A stretch of 64,000 nt of DNA from Variovorax paradoxus (GTDB lineage Bacteria > Pseudomonadota > Gammaproteobacteria > Burkholderiales > Burkholderiaceae_C): NCBI GenBank assembly GCA_016806145.1, contig CP063166.1, positions 248,001 through 312,000 of the forward strand, read 5' to 3'. The notes beneath the pieces were generated by a model, which made no database searches, was not told where the DNA came from, and worked only from the letters and a program-made list of their open reading frames with translations. The translations under genes were made by a program, and so were the position numbers. Below are positions 17,438 to 26,699 of this stretch, piece by piece; position 1 is the stretch's first letter; the number at the start of each line of letters is the position of its first letter.

Positions 17438-18817
17438 GTGACAGTTCGCAATCCGGGCGCCATCAGCAGAACAGGCGCCCATCCGCAGGCGTTGGCGAAT
17501 CGCGTGGTGTGGTCCGAGGGCATGTACCTGCGGCCGCAGCATTTCCAGCAACTGGAGCGCTACGTCGAGCAGTACGTGACGCGCCGCACCGCGGGGCTGC
17601 AGGGTGCGTTCTGGGGCTGGCTGCACCTGGACATCGATCGCGACGCGCATGCGCTGGGCCGCGTCTCGCTGCTCGGCGGATCGGGCGTGATGCCCGACGG
17701 CACGCCGTTCTCCTTCGGCGTGGAGGACGCACCCGTTCCCTACGACGTGCCGAGCGACCTGACCGACGAACTGGTGGTGCTCGCATTGCCGCTGCGCCGG
17801 CCCGGCAGCGAGGAAGTCATCTTCGCGGAAGACACGACCTCGGCCGCGCGCTTCCACGTGGTCGAGCGCGAAGTCGCCGATGGCAACGCAGTTGCATTGG
17901 GCCCGGCGGTGCTGCAGCTCGCGGCGCCGCGGCTGCGGCTGGTGCGCGCCTCCTCGCTGACCGCGGAGTGGCAGGCGATCGGCGCGGTGCGCGTGATCGA
18001 GCGCCGCACCGACCACAAGCTGGTGATCGACGCCAACTACATCCCGCCGGTGCTCGACGTGTCGGCGCAGCCGATGCTGCGCAGCATGGTGGCCGAGCTG
18101 CACGGCCTGCTCACGCAGCGTTCCGAGGCGCTGGCCTCGCGCCTGTCGCAGCCGGGGCGCGGCGGCGTCAGCGAGGTCTCCGACTTCCTGCTGCTCGAGC
18201 TCGTGAACCGCTACCTCGCGCTCACCTGGCATGCGCAGCAGGCGGTGCAGGTGCATCCCGAGGAGCTGTTCATCGACTGGTTCAAGCTGGCCTGCCACCT
18301 CGCCACGCACACCTCGCCCACGCGGCGGCCCGTGGTGTGGCCGGTGTACGACCACGACAACCTCAACGAGAGCATCCGCCCGCTGATGGAGGAGCTGCGC
18401 CGCTCGCTGTCGGCCGTGCTCGAGCAGAGCGCGATCGCGATCGAGCTCGAGGAGCGCAGCCACGGCGTGCGCGTGGGTCGCATGCCCGACCCGGTGCTGG
18501 TGCGCAACGCGGGCTTCGTGCTCGCGGTGCATGCCGACCTGCCGGCCGACGCGATCCAGCAGCGTTTCCCCACGCAGGTGAAGATCGGCTCGGTCGAGCG
18601 CATCCGCGACCTGGTGCAGCTGCAGCTGCCGGGCGTGACCGTGCGGCCGCTGCCGGTGGCGCCGCGGCAGATTCCCTACAACGCGGGCTACCACTACTTC
18701 GAGCTCGACAAGAGCGGCGACATGTGGCGCCAGCTCGAGAAGTCGGGCGGCGTGGCCATGCACCTGGCCGGCGAGTTCCCCGGCCTGGCCATGGAGTTCT
18801 GGGCCATCCGTCCGTGA
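17438..18817 (+). CDS. tssK: T6SS baseplate-membrane connector TssK
   Basis: A 459-residue TssK (VasE/ImpJ) protein, the trimeric connector between baseplate and membrane complex. The family opens with RVVWSEGMYLRPQHFQQLER, present here from about residue 28, and closes with the C-terminal head domain that grips TssL/TssM. The start is taken as GTG with AGGAGG nine bases upstream; a TTG one codon earlier is six bases from the same site and is possible. The stop overlaps the tssL start (GTGA), so tssK and tssL are coupled. Confidence 0.95.
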   Translation: MTVRNPGAISRTGAHPQALANRVVWSEGMYLRPQHFQQLERYVEQYVTRRTAGLQGAFWGWLHLDIDRDAHALGRVSLLGGSGVMPDGTPFSFGVEDAPVPYDVPSDLTDELVVLALPLRRPGSEEVIFAEDTTSAARFHVVEREVADGNAVALGPAVLQLAAPRLRLVRASSLTAEWQAIGAVRVIERRTDHKLVIDANYIPPVLDVSAQPMLRSMVAELHGLLTQRSEALASRLSQPGRGGVSEVSDFLLLELVNRYLALTWHAQQAVQVHPEELFIDWFKLACHLATHTSPTRRPVVWPVYDHDNLNESIRPLMEELRRSLSAVLEQSAIAIELEERSHGVRVGRMPDPVLVRNAGFVLAVHADLPADAIQQRFPTQVKIGSVERIRDLVQLQLPGVTVRPLPVAPRQIPYNAGYHYFELDKSGDMWRQLEKSGGVAMHLAGEFPGLAMEFWAIRP

Positions 18818-20175
18818 GCGATCGCATGAACGGCATCAACGACGTGGCCGTCGGGCCGGGCGGCTTCGTGCCGCCGAATCCGGGCGGCGGCACCAGCGGC
18901 GGCGCCCATGGCGGCAACAACCCGCTGAACGCCCCGCGCGGCCTCGGCGAGCAGCCGCAGGCCTTCACCGCCTTCCACGACACGCGGCGCCCGCATGCGG
19001 GCGACACCGCGCTGGCCGGCAACAACCCGCTGGTGGCCGCGGCCAACCCGCTACTCGACCTGATCCCGCAGATCCGCGCCACCGGCCACCACGACTCGCC
19101 CGCGCAGTTGCGCGAGCACCTGGTCGACGAGGTGCGCCGCTTCGAGACGCGCGCGCAGCAGAGCGGCATCTCGCCCGAGGTCATCATCGGCGCGCGCTAC
19201 TGCCTTTGCACCGCCGTCGACGAGGCGGCCGCGCTCACGCCCTGGGGCGGCAGCATCTGGTCCTCGCAGAGCCTGCTGGTGATGTTCCACAACGAGACCT
19301 GGGGCGGCGAGAAGTTCTTCCAGCTGCTCTCGCGCCTGGTGCAGAACCCGCAGCAGCACCTGCACCTGATCGAGCTCATCTACTTCTGCCTCGCGATGGG
19401 CTTCGAGGGGCGCTTCCGCGTCATCGACAACGGCCGCTCGCAGCTCGAGACCCTCAAGCAGCGCCTGCTGCAGATCATCCGCCAGACGCGCGGCGAGATC
19501 GCGCAGCCGCTGTCGCCGCACTGGCAGGACACCAGCGCGCCCGTGCGCCGCACGCGCAACTGGCTGCCGGTGTGGGCCGTGGGCGCGGTGGCCGCGGTGC
19601 TCCTGATGATCGCCTTCGCGCTCCTGACCTTCAACCTCGGCGGCACCTCCGACGGCGCCTTCTCCGCGATCAACGCGGTGCGCCTGCCGCAGACGCAGCG
19701 CGCGGTGGCGCAGCCCGCGCCGCAGCCGCGGCTGCAGCGCTTCCTCGAGGCCGAGATCCGCGAGGGCCTGGTGAGCGTGCGCGACGAGGCCGACCGCAGC
19801 GTGGTGATCCTGCGCGGCGACGGCCTGTTCGCCTCGGGCGCCGACAAGGTGCTCGACCGCTACGTGCCGGTGCTCAACCGCGTGGCCGAGGCGCTCAACG
19901 CGGTCGAGGGCAGCGTGCTGATCAACGGCTACTCCGACGACCAGCCGATCCGCAGCGTGCGCTTCCCGTCGAACTGGCACCTGTCGCAGGCGCGGGCCGA
20001 CTCGGTGCGCAAGATGATCGGCGCGCGCATGACGCGCCCCGACCGGCTGCGCGCCGAGGGCCGCGGCGATGCCGACCCGATCGTGCCGAACGACTCGCCG
20101 GCCAACCGCGCGCGCAACCGCCGTGTGGAAGTGACCTTGCTGGTCGCGCCGGTGGCACCGCAGGGAGGACGCTGA
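18814..20175 (+). CDS. tssL: T6SS inner-membrane protein TssL with C-terminal OmpA-like domain
   Basis: A 453-residue TssL (DotU/IcmH family) of the long form. After a Gly/Pro/Asn-rich leader of about 60 residues comes the cytoplasmic hook domain with RYCLCTAVDEAA and MGFEGRFRV, then one membrane segment at about 249-272 (WLPVWAVGAVAAVLLMIAFA). From about residue 335 an OmpA-like peptidoglycan-binding domain follows (VLINGYSDDQPI and NRARNRRVEVTLL), which fixes the complex to the cell wall. The start is GTG in a GTGA overlap with tssK; an ATG four codons later is an alternative. tssM starts one base after the stop. Confidence 0.95.
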   Translation: MSDRMNGINDVAVGPGGFVPPNPGGGTSGGAHGGNNPLNAPRGLGEQPQAFTAFHDTRRPHAGDTALAGNNPLVAAANPLLDLIPQIRATGHHDSPAQLREHLVDEVRRFETRAQQSGISPEVIIGARYCLCTAVDEAAALTPWGGSIWSSQSLLVMFHNETWGGEKFFQLLSRLVQNPQQHLHLIELIYFCLAMGFEGRFRVIDNGRSQLETLKQRLLQIIRQTRGEIAQPLSPHWQDTSAPVRRTRNWLPVWAVGAVAAVLLMIAFALLTFNLGGTSDGAFSAINAVRLPQTQRAVAQPAPQPRLQRFLEAEIREGLVSVRDEADRSVVILRGDGLFASGADKVLDRYVPVLNRVAEALNAVEGSVLINGYSDDQPIRSVRFPSNWHLSQARADSVRKMIGARMTRPDRLRAEGRGDADPIVPNDSPANRARNRRVEVTLLVAPVAPQGGR

Positions 20176-20176
20176 G

Positions 20177-23100
20177 ATGCTGCGCGCGTTCTTCCGTTTC
20201 CTGATCAGCCGCGACCTCTGGGTCTTCTTCGGCCTGGTCGCGCTGGCCTTCCTGATCTGGATCATCGGCCCGGTGATCGCGGTCGGCCGCTACCGCCCGC
20301 TCGAGAGCGAGTTCGTGCGCATCGTCGTGATCGCGCTGATGTTCGCGATCTGGCTGGTGCGCGTGGCCTACCGCAAGTGGCGCGAGCGCCGCCTCAACGC
20401 GCAGCTGCTGAACCAGCTGCGCACGCCCTCCAGGAAGGAGAAGGAGGCCAAGCCCGAGGAGGCGCCCGAGATCAAGGAGCTGCAGACCGGCTTCAACGAC
20501 GCCACCTCGATCCTGCGCAACATGCGCTTCGGACCGGGCGAGGAGGGCAAGGCCGCGGGCCGCTTCTCGATCTTCGACCGCCAGTACCTCTACCAGCTGC
20601 CCTGGTACATCTTCATCGGCGCGCCGGGCTCGGGCAAGACCACGGCGCTGGTCAACTCCGACCTCGACTTCCCGCTCGCCGACCAGCTCGGCAAGGCCGC
20701 GGTGCGCGGCATCGGCGGCACGCGCAACTGCGACTGGTGGTTCACCAACGACGCGGTGCTGATCGACACGGCGGGGCGCTACACCACGCACGAGAGCAAC
20801 CGCGAGACCGACGAGGGCGAGTGGAAAGGCTTCCTCGAGCTGCTCAAGAAGTTCCGCCCGCGCCAGCCGATCAACGGCGCGATCCTCACCATCAGCATCG
20901 CCGACCTGCCGCTGGCCGACGACGCGCAGCGCGCGCGCCACGCGATGGCGCTGCGCAAGCGGCTGCTCGAGCTGCGCAACGACCTGGGCATCAACTTCCC
21001 GGTCTACGTGATGGTGACCAAGGCCGACCTGCTGGCCGGCTTCAACGAGTACTTCGGCGGCCTGAGCCGCGCCGAGCGCGCGCAGGTCTGGGGCTTCACC
21101 TTCCCGATCGATGCGAGCGCCGCCAGCGCCAAGCCCGCCAAGGGCGACAAGCGCGCGGGCACCGCCACCACGCTCGAGGGCAGCGACCTGCGCGAGCGCT
21201 TCCAGCAGGAGTACCGGCTGCTGCACCAGCGGCTCGACGAGCGCCTGCCCGAGCTGCTGGCCGCCGAGCCCGATCCGATGCGCCGCGCGCAGGCCTACCT
21301 GCTGCCGCAGCAGTTCGCGAGCTTCGAGGACATCCTCGGCACCTTCCTGGCCGACGTCTTCAATCCGTCGAAGTTCGAGACCGCGCCGATGCTGCGCGGC
21401 GTCTACTTCACCAGCGGCACGCAGGAGGGCACGGCCTTCGACCGCGTGATGGGCGCGATCAAGCGCTACCTGCAGGTCAACGCGCCGCCGGCGCCGCCGC
21501 CGGGACCGGGCAAGAGCTACTTCCTCAAGGAGCTGCTGCAGCAGGTGATCTTCCGCGACGCGGGCGTGGCCGGCACCAACCTGCGCTGGTACCGGCGCAA
21601 GCGCGCGGCCGACCTGGTGGGCTACAGCGTGATCGGCGTGCTGCTGGTGGCGCTGCTGGGCGCCTGCGTCAACAGCTGGCACAACAACAAGCAGTACGTG
21701 GCCGAGGTCGACGGCAACGCGAAGTCCTTCAACCGCGCCGCGGCGCGCGGCGAGCTGCCGACCGTGGTCGACTCGAGCGGCGACCTCGCGAGTTCGCTCT
21801 TGATCCTCGACCGGCTGCGCGACCTGCCGAAGTCGGAGAAGTTCGACATCGGCGATCCGCCCGTCAGCTACCGCTTCGGCCTCTACCAGGGCGAGAAGCT
21901 GCAGGCCGCGACCGACGGCGTCTACCAGCGCGCGCTCGAGAGCGTGCTGCTGCCGCAGGCGGCGCAGCGCGTGGAGCAGTCGCTGCGCGAGGCCTCGAAG
22001 AACAACCCCGAGTACAGCTACGAGGCGCTCAAGGCCTACCTGATGCTGTACGACGCCGAGCGCTACGACGCCGACTTCCTGCAGGCCTGGCTCTTGACCG
22101 ACGTGGACCGCAAGGTCGGCGCCGCGCTCACGCGCGAGCAGCGCACCAACCTCGAGTCGCACCTGAAGGCGCTGTTCGGCGGCCGCGTCGTGAGCTCGCC
22201 GTTCGCCAAGGACGAGCGCCTGATCACCGAGACGCGCGAGCGCCTCGCGGGCGTGCCGCTGGCGCAGCGCTCGTACGCGCGGCTGCGCCGCATCCTGCTG
22301 CAGACCAGCCAGCCCAATGCCTTCACCATCGCCGAGGCCGGCGGCGCCGAATCGGCGCTGGTGGTGCGGCGCGCCAGCGGCAAGCCGCTGACCGACGGCA
22401 TCCCCACGCTGTTCACCTACCGCGGCTACTGGGACATCTTCGACAAGCGCATGGCCGAGACCACGCTCGCGCTCGAGCAGGAGGACCGCTGGGTGCTGCA
22501 GATCCGCGCGCCCGGCATCACCGACATCACCTCGCGCGAGCTGCTGCTGCGCGAGGTGCGCCGGCTCTATCTCACCGACTACATCCGGGTCTGGGACGAC
22601 TACCTGGCCGACATCCGGCTGGCCGACAGCCGCTCGCTGCTGCAGAGCATCCAGATGACGCGCGTGCTCTCGACCTCGGAGTCGCCGATGTCGCGCATCA
22701 TCCGCGGCGCCGCGCGCGAGACCGACCTGCTGCGCAACCACGACGAGGCCGCGCGCAGCCTGCTCGACCAGGCGCAGAACCGCGTGCAGACCACGCGCGA
22801 GCGCATCGAGCAGCTGATCGGCCAGCCCGACGGCAGCCAGCGCCGCAACACCGTGCCCGACCGGCCCGAGTCGCTGGTGGACAACCACTTCGAGCCGCTG
22901 CGCCGCATGGTGACCGCGCCCAAGCAGGGCGGGCAGGCGCCGATCGATGCCACCGCCGCGCTGATCAACGAGCTCTACAACTACCTCACGGCCACCGACA
23001 CCGCGCTGCGCAGCGGCAACATCCCGCCGACCAGCGACGCCGTGACCAAGGTGCAGGCCGAGGCCGGCCGCATGCCGGTGCCGTTCCAGGGCATGCTCAA

Positions 23101-23857
23101 CGACCTCTCGGCCACCGCCTCGTCGAAGGCGGCCGCGGTCACGCGCCAGAACATCGGCCAGAACGCGGCCGCCACCATCGGCAACTTCTGCAACCAGGCG
23201 ATCGCGGGGCGCTATCCGTTCTCGCGCGGCTCGAGCCGCGACGTGGCGGCGGGCGACTTCGCGAACCTGTTCGCGCCGGGCGGGATGATGGACGACTTCT
23301 TCCAGAAGAACCTCATGACGCAGGTCGACACCTCGAGCAACCCGTGGACCTGGAAGCGCGGCGTCGACGGCAGCGCCTCGGGCCGCTCGGCCTACCTCGA
23401 TTCGTTCCAGAAGGCGCAGGCGATCCGCGACGTGTTCTTCACGGGCATGGCGGGCGGTCGCACGCCCTCGTTCTCGATCGACATCCGGCCCGAGGACATG
23501 GACGCCGGCCTCACGCAGATGACGCTGGACATCGATGGCCAGACGGTGCGCTACGCGCACGGGCCGCAGGCGCCCACCACCGTCAAGTGGCCCGGTCCGC
23601 GCAACAGCAACCAGGTGCGGCTGCAGGTCACGACCTCGAGCGGCACGCCGGCCGGCGGCATCGTCACCGAGGGCCCGTGGGCGCTGCACCGGCTGTTCGA
23701 CAAGGCCTCGATCTCGCCGGGCGGCTCGAGCGAATCCTTCAATGCCAGCTTCGACCTGCAGGGCCGCAAGGTGGTGCTCAACGTGACCGCCAACAGCGTC
23801 TACAACCCGCTGCGGCTGTCGCAGATGAGCGGCTTCTCGTGCCCGGGGCGCTCGTGA
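20177..23857 (+). CDS. tssM: T6SS inner-membrane core protein TssM
   Basis: A 1226-residue TssM (IcmF/VasK family), the backbone of the trans-envelope channel. Two N-terminal membrane segments (about 15-35 and 45-65) are followed by a cytoplasmic domain with Walker A GAPGSGKT at about 148-155 and the nearby DTAGRY segment, then a third membrane segment (about 480-500, GYSVIGVLLVALLGACV). The remaining 700 residues are the periplasmic part that binds TssJ. The Walker motif is intact, so ATP binding is likely retained. The stop overlaps the tagF start (GTGA). Confidence 0.97.
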   Translation: MLRAFFRFLISRDLWVFFGLVALAFLIWIIGPVIAVGRYRPLESEFVRIVVIALMFAIWLVRVAYRKWRERRLNAQLLNQLRTPSRKEKEAKPEEAPEIKELQTGFNDATSILRNMRFGPGEEGKAAGRFSIFDRQYLYQLPWYIFIGAPGSGKTTALVNSDLDFPLADQLGKAAVRGIGGTRNCDWWFTNDAVLIDTAGRYTTHESNRETDEGEWKGFLELLKKFRPRQPINGAILTISIADLPLADDAQRARHAMALRKRLLELRNDLGINFPVYVMVTKADLLAGFNEYFGGLSRAERAQVWGFTFPIDASAASAKPAKGDKRAGTATTLEGSDLRERFQQEYRLLHQRLDERLPELLAAEPDPMRRAQAYLLPQQFASFEDILGTFLADVFNPSKFETAPMLRGVYFTSGTQEGTAFDRVMGAIKRYLQVNAPPAPPPGPGKSYFLKELLQQVIFRDAGVAGTNLRWYRRKRAADLVGYSVIGVLLVALLGACVNSWHNNKQYVAEVDGNAKSFNRAAARGELPTVVDSSGDLASSLLILDRLRDLPKSEKFDIGDPPVSYRFGLYQGEKLQAATDGVYQRALESVLLPQAAQRVEQSLREASKNNPEYSYEALKAYLMLYDAERYDADFLQAWLLTDVDRKVGAALTREQRTNLESHLKALFGGRVVSSPFAKDERLITETRERLAGVPLAQRSYARLRRILLQTSQPNAFTIAEAGGAESALVVRRASGKPLTDGIPTLFTYRGYWDIFDKRMAETTLALEQEDRWVLQIRAPGITDITSRELLLREVRRLYLTDYIRVWDDYLADIRLADSRSLLQSIQMTRVLSTSESPMSRIIRGAARETDLLRNHDEAARSLLDQAQNRVQTTRERIEQLIGQPDGSQRRNTVPDRPESLVDNHFEPLRRMVTAPKQGGQAPIDATAALINELYNYLTATDTALRSGNIPPTSDAVTKVQAEAGRMPVPFQGMLNDLSATASSKAAAVTRQNIGQNAAATIGNFCNQAIAGRYPFSRGSSRDVAAGDFANLFAPGGMMDDFFQKNLMTQVDTSSNPWTWKRGVDGSASGRSAYLDSFQKAQAIRDVFFTGMAGGRTPSFSIDIRPEDMDAGLTQMTLDIDGQTVRYAHGPQAPTTVKWPGPRNSNQVRLQVTTSSGTPAGGIVTEGPWALHRLFDKASISPGGSSESFNASFDLQGRKVVLNVTANSVYNPLRLSQMSGFSCPGRS

Positions 23858-24573
23858 CGAACTCCGGCGCGGCGGCGCAGCCGGCCTGGGTGCCGGGCGA
23901 CGAGCAGGTCGGCTGGTACGGCAAGCTGCCCGCGGCCGGCGACTTCCTGCACCGGCGCATGTCGCGCGAGCTGCAGGCCTGGTGGGACCGCTGGATGCAG
24001 AACGGCCTGGGCGCCTTCAAGCGCTGGCCCGATGCCATGACGCGCCACTACGCGGTGGCGCCGGTGTGGAACTTCGCGATCCCCGCCACCCAGGGCGTGA
24101 ACGCCGTGCAATTCGGTTGCATCGCGCCGAGCTGCGACCGCGTGGGCCGCTACTACCCGGTGTGCGTGAGCCTGCAGGTGGATGCGCGCGCCTACCGACC
24201 CGCGGTGCTCGAGGGCGCGGCCGCCTGGTACTGGCGCTGCGGCAACGCCATGCTGCAGGCGATCCGCCATGGCGTGGCGCCCGAGCAGTTCGACGCGCAG
24301 GTGCTGGCCGCGGGCCATGGCGGCTTCCAGCCGGCCAGCGGCGGCTCGGACGACATTCTTTCGATCCTCGGGCCTACGTCGGCGGGCGAGGGTGCCCAGC
24401 AGCGGCTGGGCTGGCCGGAGCTTCCACTGTGCTTCGACGCGTTCGGAAGCACGAGCTACTGGTGGACCAACCAGGCCGACGGCTCGCCGCTGCGGACCGC
24501 GGCGCATGGTGGCGGGCTCAACACGCCGCTGTTCTCGAAGCTTTTTTCCCAGGGGCACGTGCCATGGACCTGA
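23854..24573 (+). CDS. tagF: T6SS-associated protein TagF
   Basis: A 239-residue protein of the TagF/ImpM (DUF2094) family. TagF is known in other species as a post-translational repressor of T6SS that acts with or beside the PpkA/PppA pathway. The family signature is seen at the start: VGWYGKLPAAGDFLHRRMSR, followed by WWDRWMQNGLGAF. The start is GTG in a GTGA overlap with tssM. It is soluble with no signal peptide. Its position between tssM and ppkA keeps it within the control block of the operon. Confidence 0.92.
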   Translation: MTNSGAAAQPAWVPGDEQVGWYGKLPAAGDFLHRRMSRELQAWWDRWMQNGLGAFKRWPDAMTRHYAVAPVWNFAIPATQGVNAVQFGCIAPSCDRVGRYYPVCVSLQVDARAYRPAVLEGAAAWYWRCGNAMLQAIRHGVAPEQFDAQVLAAGHGGFQPASGGSDDILSILGPTSAGEGAQQRLGWPELPLCFDAFGSTSYWWTNQADGSPLRTAAHGGGLNTPLFSKLFSQGHVPWT

Positions 24574-24601
24574 GAGTCCCGATGCAAGAGGAGGAACAAG
24601 A

Positions 24602-26611
24602 ATGACGACGGAAGGACGCGCCGGCCCTCCGGTGGACGCCGACCCGCAGGAGCGGCCCCACCCGCTGGCCATCGGCCACCGGCTCGACGAGTTCGAGCTG
24701 CTCGAGGTGATCGGCGAAGGCGGCTTCGGCATCGTCTACCGGGCCTACGACCACTCGCTGCAGCGCGAGGTCGCGATCAAGGAGTACATGCCCTCGATGC
24801 TCGCGCGGCGCATTGGCGACGACAGTGTGCACGTGCGTTCCGACCGCCTCACGGCCACCTTCCAGGCCGGGCTGCGCAGCTTCATCAACGAGGCGCGCAC
24901 GCTCGCGCAGTTCAGCCATCCCGCGCTGGTGCGCGTGCATCGCTTCTGGGAATCGAATTCGACCGCCTACATGGCGATCCAGCTCTACAAGGGCCGCACC
25001 CTGCGCCGGCTCGCCGACGAGGAGCCGGGCACCATCTCCGAGACGTGGCTGCTCGGCATGCTCGGGCCGCTGCTCGGCGCGCTCGAGACGCTGCACCGCA
25101 GCGGCTGCTTCCACCGCGACATCGCGCCCGACAACATCTTCATCCAGCAGGACGGCCTGCCGGTGCTGCTGGACTTCGGCGCCGCGCGCAAGTCGATCGC
25201 CGACCTGGTCGACGAGGTGGCGGTGATGGTGAAGTCGGGCTACTCGCCGATCGAGCAGTACGCCGACGACAACACGCTGCTGCAGGGCGCCTGGACCGAT
25301 CTCTACGCGCTGGGCGCGGTGCTCTACCGCGCCGTCACCGGCCATCCGCCGCCCTCGGCCGTGGTGCGCAGCGTGCAGGACGCCTATGTGCCGCTCGCGA
25401 GCCTGAACCGGCCCGACCTGAGCCCGGCCTTCTGCGCCGCGGTCGACCACACGCTGGCGGTGCACAGCAAGGACCGCACGCAAACCGTGGCGGCCTTCGC
25501 GGCCGAGCTGGGCCTCACCAAGCTCGGCGACATCTACGTGAGCGGGCTCGCGGCGCCGGCGCCGGTGGTGCCCGCCGTGCCCGTGGCGTCCGTCGCGCCC
25601 GTCGCGCCGCCGGTCGAGCCCTATGTGCCGGTCTCGGCGCCCGCGCCCTTCGAGGCGCCGCCGCCGGTCGCGGCGGTGCCGCCGCCGGCCGCCGCGCCGC
25701 GCGCGCGCGCGGGCGCACGGCCGTCCGCGAAGAAGAAGTCCTCGCTGCCGCGCTGGGGCCTGGTCGGCGTGCTGGTGCTGGCGCTGATCGCCGTCGGCAG
25801 CTGGATCGGCCTGCGCATCACGCAGTCGCCGCCGCCCACTTCGACCGCGATGGTTCCGCCGGTGCCGCCGCCGGGCGCGCCGATGTCGAACCCGGCCTCG
25901 CCGCCGGCCGTGATGCCGCCGGCCGCCTCGGCCTCGGCCACGGTGGCGGCCGCCTCACAGCCGCCCGCGGCCGATGGCGGCGCCGCGGCCGCGCCCACCG
26001 GCGGCAATTCGCCGACCGCCGTGCCGCCGGCCACCGCGCCGGGCAGCAACGGCGCACTGAGCCCGCTCGACAACGTGCCCGTGACGCCCACGAGCCCGCC
26101 GCCCGAGCCCGCGCTGGCGATCAGCGAGGCCGAGGACTGGAACCTCGCGCAGGCCGAGAACACGCGCGAGGGCTACGAGGCCTACCTGCGCCGCTACCGC
26201 CGCGGCCCGCATGCGCGCGACGCGCGCAACGCCATCGCCGAACTCAACCGGCTCGCGCAGCCGGCCAGCACGCAACCGGTGCTGCAGGGCACCGTGCCAC
26301 CGGGCACGGCCGGGGTGCCGGGCGCGCCAGGTGCGCCGGGCGCGGTGCCCCCGGTCGCGGGCGGCACGGCGGTTGCGCCCGTGCCGGGCGCCGCGGCCGG
26401 CATGGGCCGCGTCACGCTCAACATCCGGCCCTGGGGCCAGGTCTTCGTCGACGGCGCCGACCGCGGCGTGAGCCCGCCGCTCAAGTCGCTGTCGCTGCGC
26501 CCCGGCATCTACAACATCGAGGTGCGCAACGGCGACCTCGAGGTCTACCGGCAGCGCGTGACGGTGCAGGACAGCAAGTCGGCGCCGGTGGTGAGCCACG
26601 AGTTCAAGTAG
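24602..26611 (+). CDS. ppkA: Serine/threonine protein kinase PpkA (T6SS control)
   Basis: A 669-residue Hanks-type kinase. The kinase domain spans about 15-290, with the glycine loop GEGGFGIVYRAY, Lys60 in VAIKEY, the catalytic loop HRDIAPDN at 171-178 and DFG at 191-193, all intact. A single membrane segment at about 382-404 (RWGLVGVLVLALIAVGSWIG) is flanked by Pro/Ala-rich linkers, one with a collagen-like Gly-Ala-Pro run. The periplasmic C-terminus holds a PEGA-type beta domain (VTLNIRPWGQVFVDG). PpkA phosphorylates the FHA protein to activate the apparatus. AGGAGG lies seven bases before the ATG. Last gene of the T6SS operon. Confidence 0.94.
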   Translation: MTTEGRAGPPVDADPQERPHPLAIGHRLDEFELLEVIGEGGFGIVYRAYDHSLQREVAIKEYMPSMLARRIGDDSVHVRSDRLTATFQAGLRSFINEARTLAQFSHPALVRVHRFWESNSTAYMAIQLYKGRTLRRLADEEPGTISETWLLGMLGPLLGALETLHRSGCFHRDIAPDNIFIQQDGLPVLLDFGAARKSIADLVDEVAVMVKSGYSPIEQYADDNTLLQGAWTDLYALGAVLYRAVTGHPPPSAVVRSVQDAYVPLASLNRPDLSPAFCAAVDHTLAVHSKDRTQTVAAFAAELGLTKLGDIYVSGLAAPAPVVPAVPVASVAPVAPPVEPYVPVSAPAPFEAPPPVAAVPPPAAAPRARAGARPSAKKKSSLPRWGLVGVLVLALIAVGSWIGLRITQSPPPTSTAMVPPVPPPGAPMSNPASPPAVMPPAASASATVAAASQPPAADGGAAAAPTGGNSPTAVPPATAPGSNGALSPLDNVPVTPTSPPPEPALAISEAEDWNLAQAENTREGYEAYLRRYRRGPHARDARNAIAELNRLAQPASTQPVLQGTVPPGTAGVPGAPGAPGAVPPVAGGTAVAPVPGAAAGMGRVTLNIRPWGQVFVDGADRGVSPPLKSLSLRPGIYNIEVRNGDLEVYRQRVTVQDSKSAPVVSHEFK

Positions 26612-26699
26612 GCGAGCGGCCGGTCGTCGTCGCCTGCCGGTGCGAGCAGGTGGTGGCGAACGGCCTGCGCCGTAGCCCATCCGCGCGTCGCGCGAGGCG

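Noticed and set aside
19922-23689. A 1255-residue open frame on the minus strand opposite tssL and tssM
   Set aside because: Shadow of the tssL/tssM coding bias; composition is low complexity and no ribosome site or family motif is seen.
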